Positions 34,912 through 38,798 of a DNA stretch of 38,798 bases are shown in pieces. Under the pieces are notes generated by a model. That model worked only from the letters and a program-made list of their open reading frames with translations. It was not told the DNA's origin and did no database searches. The first letter of the stretch is position 1. Every line of letters begins with the position of its first letter. The DNA is from Candidatus Dormiibacterota bacterium (GTDB taxonomy: Bacteria > Chloroflexota > Dormibacteria > Aeolococcales > Aeolococcaceae), in assembly GCA_003153505.1 (NCBI GenBank), contig PLZA01000025.1, positions 71,976-110,773 of the forward strand, given 5' to 3'. The position numbers and the translations under genes are program-made.

Positions 34912-35828
34912 CGGGCACTCAGCTCCGCCGCAACCACTTGGCGCCTGCTTCCCCCGTACTGCCGAATAAGGGAGCGAACCTTGGTCGTCATCCGCTGCTG
35001 GGCGATGGCCATCACGTCGGAGTCCTTGTGGGAGCCGAGCAGCCGGTGCACATCGGGGTTCGCGCCAACGGACCGAACAGAGGATCCCAGCCCAGCCCAG
35101 AACTCGTGCTTGAGGACCGTGCCAACGTTGAACTTCGCGACCCCGAGCGCGACCGCCGGCGCAACCGCGGACGGCGGAAAGCTGGTGCCGCCGTGGATGA
35201 CCAGGGGCACGTCGACGTGCTCATGGATCGATTCCAGTCGCTCCATGTCGATGGATGCTTCCTTGTTCATCATGATGTGGACATTCCCGACTGAAACTGC
35301 CAGGCAGTCGACGCCGGTCTCCGCCACAAAGCGCGCGGCCTCGTCTGGATCGGTGAGACTCGCGTGACTGTGATCGATCCCTGATGCCGTGGCTTCCGCA
35401 GGGCTGCCAAGTTCACCCTCAACCGCCGCACCCGACTGGTGCGCCACCCGGCAGAGCTCACGGACCGCAACGATGGCATCGTCCGTCGGCCACGAGTGCG
35501 TGTCGATCATCACCGCGTTGAAGCCCGCGTCGATGCCGCGCTTCGCCTGGTCAAGGGTGTGAGCCTCGTTGAAGAGCAGCGCGACGTCCACGGAACTTCT
35601 CGCCGCATAGCTGCGACCGATGGCACCGAGGACCTCGATGCCACCGCGGTCGAGCCACTTCCCGTCCACCATCATCGCGCCGAAACCGAGAATCACGGGG
35701 GTGGACTCCTCCTCCGCGGCGGTCAGCACGGCCTCGAGCGAGCACGCGTCCCACGCCTCGAAGTACCCGACCGCGTACCCGTCAGACCGTGCTGTGCCCA
35801 GGAGTCGCTGCAGCGGGATGAGGGGCAT
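34908..35828 (-). CDS. Divergent class II aldolase (FbaA/GatY fold) with substituted catalytic residues
   Basis: A 306-aa TIM-barrel protein of the class II fructose-/tagatose-bisphosphate aldolase family. GYFEAWDACSLEAVLTAAEE, AGFNAVMIDTH, VEGELG, TDPDEAARFVAETGVDCLAV, HGGTSFP and KFNVGT follow the family order. The canonical HLDH motif, with the catalytic Asp and a zinc His, is replaced by LFNE (residues 85-88), with Asn at the Asp position and Glu at the His position. His 184 (GNVHIMM) and His 212 (IHGGT) of the metal site remain. It may use another metal geometry or catalyse a different aldol or retro-aldol reaction. It is the first gene of the operon; no Shine-Dalgarno sequence precedes its ATG, which directly follows the stop of a short leader ORF. 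Confidence 0.85.
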   Translation of the reverse strand: MPLIPLQRLLGTARSDGYAVGYFEAWDACSLEAVLTAAEEESTPVILGFGAMMVDGKWLDRGGIEVLGAIGRSYAARSSVDVALLFNEAHTLDQAKRGIDAGFNAVMIDTHSWPTDDAIVAVRELCRVAHQSGAAVEGELGSPAEATASGIDHSHASLTDPDEAARFVAETGVDCLAVSVGNVHIMMNKEASIDMERLESIHEHVDVPLVIHGGTSFPPSAVAPAVALGVAKFNVGTVLKHEFWAGLGSSVRSVGANPDVHRLLGSHKDSDVMAIAQQRMTTKVRSLIRQYGGSRRQVVAAELSAR

Positions 35829-35873
35829 CTACTGGCGGCCGGACTCGGGCATACAGATCTTCTGGATCTCCAT
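35829..35873 (-). CDS. 14-residue leader ORF abutting the first operon gene
   Basis: ATG 35873 opens a 14-codon frame (MEIQKICMPESGRQ) whose TAG directly precedes, in the same frame, the ATG of the aldolase. It starts about 12 bases after a plausible -10 element, so it would be nearly leaderless. Because the aldolase has no ribosome site of its own, termination at TAG followed by re-start at the adjacent ATG would explain its translation. The alternative is that these codons are a lost N-terminal extension cut by an amber codon, or chance. Confidence 0.35.
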   Translation of the reverse strand: MEIQKICMPESGRQ

Positions 35874-35884
35874 TGACGCCAAGT

Positions 35885-35914
35885 AGCCTAGCGCCCCAGA
35901 CGAGCAAATATCAA
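35885..35914 (-). promoter_or_regulatory. Candidate promoter of the sugar operon
   Basis: On the minus strand TTGATA (35914-35909) and TAGGCT (35890-35885) are separated by 18 bases, a good -35/-10 arrangement. Transcription would begin near 35878, about 50 bases before the first operon gene and about five before the leader ORF. It lies in the 90-base gap between the divergent aldolase and Fic genes. Predicted by eye only. Confidence 0.5.
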
Positions 35915-35918
35915 CGTC

Positions 35919-35934
35919 GTGAGCACATGCTCAC
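35919..35934. promoter_or_regulatory. Operator-like palindrome next to the operon promoter
   Basis: GTGAGCACATGCTCAC has two perfect 7-base arms around a 2-base centre. It lies five bases upstream of the predicted -35 of the sugar operon and covers the GTG start of the divergent Fic gene. Position and symmetry suit a dimeric or tetrameric regulator such as the operon's SorC protein. Confidence 0.45.
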
Positions 35935-37199
35935 TCAGCCCGCTGGAAATCCGACAATCGGGCAGGGAGTGCGGCACCGCTCGAAAGGACAACCGCGGGT
36001 GCGACTACGCAGCGTACGTTCCCGACCGTCTTGTCGGACGCACCTTCAGGTTCGACGGCGAGGTCGCCGCCGACGTCGCCAACGCCGAGGCGGCCATCAC
36101 ACGCCTGAACCTCGAGGCAACGAGCCTCGTTGACACGGAGGCCTTGGCCCGCATCCTGTTGCGGGCGGAATCGGTTGCCTCCTCCCGGATCGAAGGTCTC
36201 CAAATCGGAGCCCGCCAACTCCTTCGAGCTGAAGCCGCCAGAGGGTTGGGCGAGACGCCCGCCAATGCCAAGGCCGTTGAGGTGCTCGGAAATATCGACG
36301 CGATGGTCTGTGGCATCGAGCAGATCCATACCGGGGATGCGATCAGCGTCGAATTGCTTCTCGAGATCCATCGCCGTCTTCTCACCCGAACCCGATTCGA
36401 GGAGTACGGCGGGGCGTTCCGCACGCAGCAGAACTGGATCGGTGGCAATGATCACCACCCGTGCAGCGCGGACTTCGTACCGCCGCCACCGGAGTACGTT
36501 CCGGACCTCGTCGGTGACCTCATCAGCTTCTGCAACGACGACTCGCTACCGGCGGTCGCCCAGGCGGCCATCGCTCACGCTCAGTTCGAGACCATCCATC
36601 CGTTCGTCGACGGCAACGGGCGCACAGGGCGGGCGCTCATTCACCTCGTGCTGCGGCGTCGTGGCCTCAGCCCCCGGGTGCTCCCCCCGATCTCGCTCAT
36701 CCTCGCCACATGGGCGAAGGACTACATCGGCGGCCTGGCTGCCACTCGATACCGAGGCGCGGCGACGTCGCAAGCAGCGAGCGCCGGCGTGAATCTCTGG
36801 ATCGGACGTTTCGCCGCTGCGTGTGTGCGGGCCGTCAATGACGCGGTTACGTTCGAGCAGAAAGCGCTGGCCATCGAAGAGCAGTGGCGTCGGCAACTCG
36901 GCAGGGTTCGTGCTCGGTCGGCCGCTGACCTGCTTCTGCGCCTCTTGGTTGGCGCTCCGGTGGTGTCGGTCAACAGTGCTGCCGGCCTGATCGACCGGAG
37001 CTTCGTCCGCACCAATGAAGCGGTGAATCGCCTTGTGCAAGCTGGTGTCCTCAACCAGGTGACCATCGGTCGTCGCAATCGAGCGTTTGAGGCCCCGGCG
37101 ATCATCGATGCGTTGACCGCCTTGGAGCGACAGCTTGCCAGCCCCGCGGGCGATATTCGGACGAGCAAACCTGCTCGACGCGTTCCGCAGCGTCCGTAA
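35919..37199 (+). CDS. Fic family protein (probable AMP-transferase) with N-terminal inhibitory motif
   Basis: A 426-aa Fic protein. An N-terminal Fic_N-like region (AYVPDRLVGRTFRFDGEVAA) includes SSRIEG (residues 88-93), matching the inhibitory (S/T)xxxE(G/N) motif with Glu 92. The Fic motif HPFVDGNGRTGR starts at His 227. A C-terminal winged-helix part (AAGLIDRSFVRTNEAVNRLV) suggests DNA binding. Such proteins transfer AMP or related groups to target proteins and are held inactive by the inhibitory Glu. The start is GTG; no other start exists before the conserved part. No antitoxin gene is adjacent, consistent with built-in inhibition. Targets are unknown. Confidence 0.88.
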   Translation: MSTCSLSPLEIRQSGRECGTARKDNRGCDYAAYVPDRLVGRTFRFDGEVAADVANAEAAITRLNLEATSLVDTEALARILLRAESVASSRIEGLQIGARQLLRAEAARGLGETPANAKAVEVLGNIDAMVCGIEQIHTGDAISVELLLEIHRRLLTRTRFEEYGGAFRTQQNWIGGNDHHPCSADFVPPPPEYVPDLVGDLISFCNDDSLPAVAQAAIAHAQFETIHPFVDGNGRTGRALIHLVLRRRGLSPRVLPPISLILATWAKDYIGGLAATRYRGAATSQAASAGVNLWIGRFAAACVRAVNDAVTFEQKALAIEEQWRRQLGRVRARSAADLLLRLLVGAPVVSVNSAAGLIDRSFVRTNEAVNRLVQAGVLNQVTIGRRNRAFEAPAIIDALTALERQLASPAGDIRTSKPARRVPQRP

Positions 37200-37233
37200 G
37201 GCAATTGAAGGCAGCTGGTGATCGGCTCTGCGG

Positions 37234-38493
37234 TTACTGCTCCGTGCGCGAGCGACGGCTTCGTCCGGTCGATCGGAAGCTCGGCCTGTTTGCCGCCGGC
37301 GCGGCGACCGCCAGGGCTGCCAGCGCGAGGATCGCGAGCACCACAAAGGGCAGCGCAAATCCGCCCGACATACTGCGCAGCAGACTGACCGCAAAGGGGC
37401 CGGTCGCCCCAAGCAGATAGCCGTAGAAGAGCATCGACGCCGTCAGACTGCTTGCCTCCTCAACGCTGGACGTCGTCGCCAGGGGCACCGTGAGCGTCAG
37501 CGGAAAGATGCCGCCTGCGCCGACCCCCAAAAGAGCGATCCACAGCCAGGGCAACGAAAGCGGGCTCAGCGCGACGAGAACAAGGCTCAGTGCGGACACG
37601 GCTGCGGTCAGGCGCAGCCCTTCGACGAGCCGGCCGCTGCGTTGCACGAGCAGCGAAGCCGTGAGCGCACCCACCACCTGCATCGCCGTGAAGAAAGAGA
37701 GAAGAAGCCCGGCTTGAACCTTCGACCAGCCGCGCTCCTCGTAGAGCGGCGCCAGCCACGCAAGGATCCCGTAGTACACCATCGACTGAAGACCGAACAG
37801 GCAGGCCGCTATCCAGGCCTGACGCGTCCTTCGGGGCATTGCCACCCTGATTGCCAGAGGCTGTCGCGGCGCTCGGGTCGCGACCAGGAGCCAGAGAAGC
37901 AGCGCGACGACAGCCATCGCAGCCCAGATGGCCAGCGCACCTCGCCAGGTGGACGAGAGGCTCTGGGCGAGACGCGGCGTCCCGAACGCCGCGAGTCCCG
38001 CGCCGATGTTGATGCCAACCGCGTAGATGCCCGTCAAAAGCGCACCGTGCGCGGGGAAGTATCGGCGCACCACAGCCGGAAGCATTGTGTTCCCTGCAGC
38101 GATGCCGCAGCCGAGGAGCGCCGCGCTCACGAGGAGCGTGATCGGCGAAGTCGCCCAGTACCGTACGGCCGTCGCGGCGCCCACGATGACGATCGCCCCG
38201 ATCACGGTGCGCTCCAGGCCAAACTTTGCGCCCAGTCGGGCGCTGAGGGGCGACGCGACTCCCATCATCACCACGGGCACAGTTGTGAGCAGCGACGCGT
38301 ACACGAGCGTGACGTCGAGGTCGTGCACCACCTGGGGGAGCACCGGACCGACCGACGAGATGCCCATGCGCAGGTTGAGTGCGAGCACGAAGATCGCGGG
38401 CCCGAGCACAGCGGCCGGCAGACGAGGCCGCGCAACCAGAACCGCGCCCGTCCGGTCGAGCGGCACCGGTATCGAGTCTTCTGCGGTCGTCAC
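37234..38493 (-). CDS. MFS transporter (CynX/NimT-like)
   Basis: A 419-aa 12-helix major facilitator. The N-terminal LALNLRMGISSVGPVLPQVV and the central LFGLQSMVYYGILAWLAPLY, with EERGWSKVQAGLLLS, are typical of the CynX/NimT group (cyanate, nitroimidazole and related small molecules in annotation; real substrates mostly unknown). The ATG overlaps the stop of the upstream amidohydrolase gene by four bases, so the transporter probably imports or exports the substrate or product of that enzyme, perhaps an N-acyl amino acid. It ends in a basic Arg/Ser-rich tail. It converges with the Fic gene. Confidence 0.9.
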   Translation of the reverse strand: MTTAEDSIPVPLDRTGAVLVARPRLPAAVLGPAIFVLALNLRMGISSVGPVLPQVVHDLDVTLVYASLLTTVPVVMMGVASPLSARLGAKFGLERTVIGAIVIVGAATAVRYWATSPITLLVSAALLGCGIAAGNTMLPAVVRRYFPAHGALLTGIYAVGINIGAGLAAFGTPRLAQSLSSTWRGALAIWAAMAVVALLLWLLVATRAPRQPLAIRVAMPRRTRQAWIAACLFGLQSMVYYGILAWLAPLYEERGWSKVQAGLLLSFFTAMQVVGALTASLLVQRSGRLVEGLRLTAAVSALSLVLVALSPLSLPWLWIALLGVGAGGIFPLTLTVPLATTSSVEEASSLTASMLFYGYLLGATGPFAVSLLRSMSGGFALPFVVLAILALAALAVAAPAANRPSFRSTGRSRRSRTEQ

Positions 38494-38798
38494 CGCTCGC
38501 GCGGGGCGAACCCATTGCGTCGCCGGCGCAGCACCGTTCCCGTCACGGCTCCGGTGTCGGCACCCTCGCGGATCACCGCTGTTCCGTCAACGAAGACGTC
38601 GTGGACACCTGCACAGAACTGGTGCGGTTGTTCGTAGGTTGCACGATCGATCACTGTCGAGGGGTCGAATACCACCAGGTCTGCTCGCGCACCTGGGCGC
38701 ACTGAGCCGCGGTCCGTCATCCCCAGGCGCTGTGCCGGCAGCGACGTCATCTTGCGCACCGCCTCCTCGATCGGGATCACGCCCTCGTCGCGCGAATA
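38490..38798 (-). CDS. N-acyl-D-amino-acid deacylase-type amidohydrolase, C-terminal part (cut by window end)
   Basis: Only the last 102 residues are in the window; the frame runs off the right edge. SRDEGVIPIEEAVRKMTSLP, AQRLGMTDRGSVRPGARADL and VVFDPSTV form the C-terminal end of the metal-dependent amidohydrolase fold. The segment FVDGTAVIREG near the end is typical of D-aminoacylases and N-acyl-D-Glu/Asp deacylases. The catalytic barrel with metal ligands lies outside the window, so substrate is uncertain. It is coupled to the downstream MFS transporter by a four-base overlap. Confidence 0.85.
   Translation of the reverse strand, partial: YSRDEGVIPIEEAVRKMTSLPAQRLGMTDRGSVRPGARADLVVFDPSTVIDRATYEQPHQFCAGVHDVFVDGTAVIREGADTGAVTGTVLRRRRNGFAPRER

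Overview
This window is GC-rich chromosomal DNA with tightly packed operons, many GTG/TTG starts and ATGA/GTGA-type stop-start overlaps. At least one gene looks leaderless (TANNNT followed by ATG). Together with the protein families (zinc-ribbon adenylate cyclase relatives, DUF899 proteins, SorC regulator, Big_3-type Ig repeats), this suggests an actinobacterium or a related high-GC soil lineage. The phylum call is an inference; there is no rRNA, tRNA or other phylogenetic marker in the window. I saw no CRISPR array, insertion sequence or phage gene.

Layout. 1-753: 3' part of an aldehyde dehydrogenase, followed by a perfect hairpin terminator. 1447-5940: a 1,497-aa secreted, membrane-anchored stalk protein of 14 Ig-like repeats, each with a Cys pair. 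6220-9820: a SnoaL-like protein, a coupled DUF1326-DUF2182 pair and two convergent DUF899 proteins. About 9,830-10,757 is a decayed zone with broken coding remnants. 10757-13279: a fused [2Fe-2S]/molybdopterin oxidoreductase. 13314-15061: an ABC-2 type exporter. 15348-16073: a DUF3494 ice-binding-like secreted protein. 16114-17003: a ParA ATPase with a small coupled partner. 17219-18790: an acyl-CoA synthetase. 19089-19670: an adenylate cyclase/ATPase with a very large in-frame internal deletion. 19830-22348: acetyl-CoA synthetase and a small upstream gene. 22585-23211: an Mrr-type nuclease. 23453-24733: glutamate dehydrogenase. 25395-25895: UspA. 26029-27498: a tyrosine phenol-lyase.

The most interesting part is 27785-35828, an eight-gene minus-strand operon in which nearly every junction is coupled. 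In order of transcription it encodes a divergent class II aldolase, the alpha and beta subunits of a TPP-dependent 2-oxo acid (or acetoin-type) dehydrogenase E1, an E2-like protein with only a lipoyl and an E3/E1-binding domain, a bifunctional RhaD-type aldolase/short-chain dehydrogenase, a SorC regulator, a PfkB kinase and a D-lyxose-isomerase-type cupin. Isomerase, kinase, aldolase, oxidation and an acyl-transfer stub make a plausible sugar-degradation route that matches no pathway I can name. Two components carry unusual losses: the E2 has no acyltransferase domain, and the class II aldolase lacks the canonical catalytic Asp and a zinc His. A candidate promoter, a 16-bp operator-like palindrome and a 14-codon leader ORF lie just upstream, shared with a divergent Fic-protein gene. 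The window ends with an MFS transporter coupled to a D-aminoacylase-type amidohydrolase (cut by the window edge).

Several loci show decay (truncated cyclase, frameshifted ORF before the molybdenum enzyme, broken DUF899 N-terminus, a secreted-protein remnant, a coding-like remnant before uspA), so some intergenic DNA here is recent gene debris.
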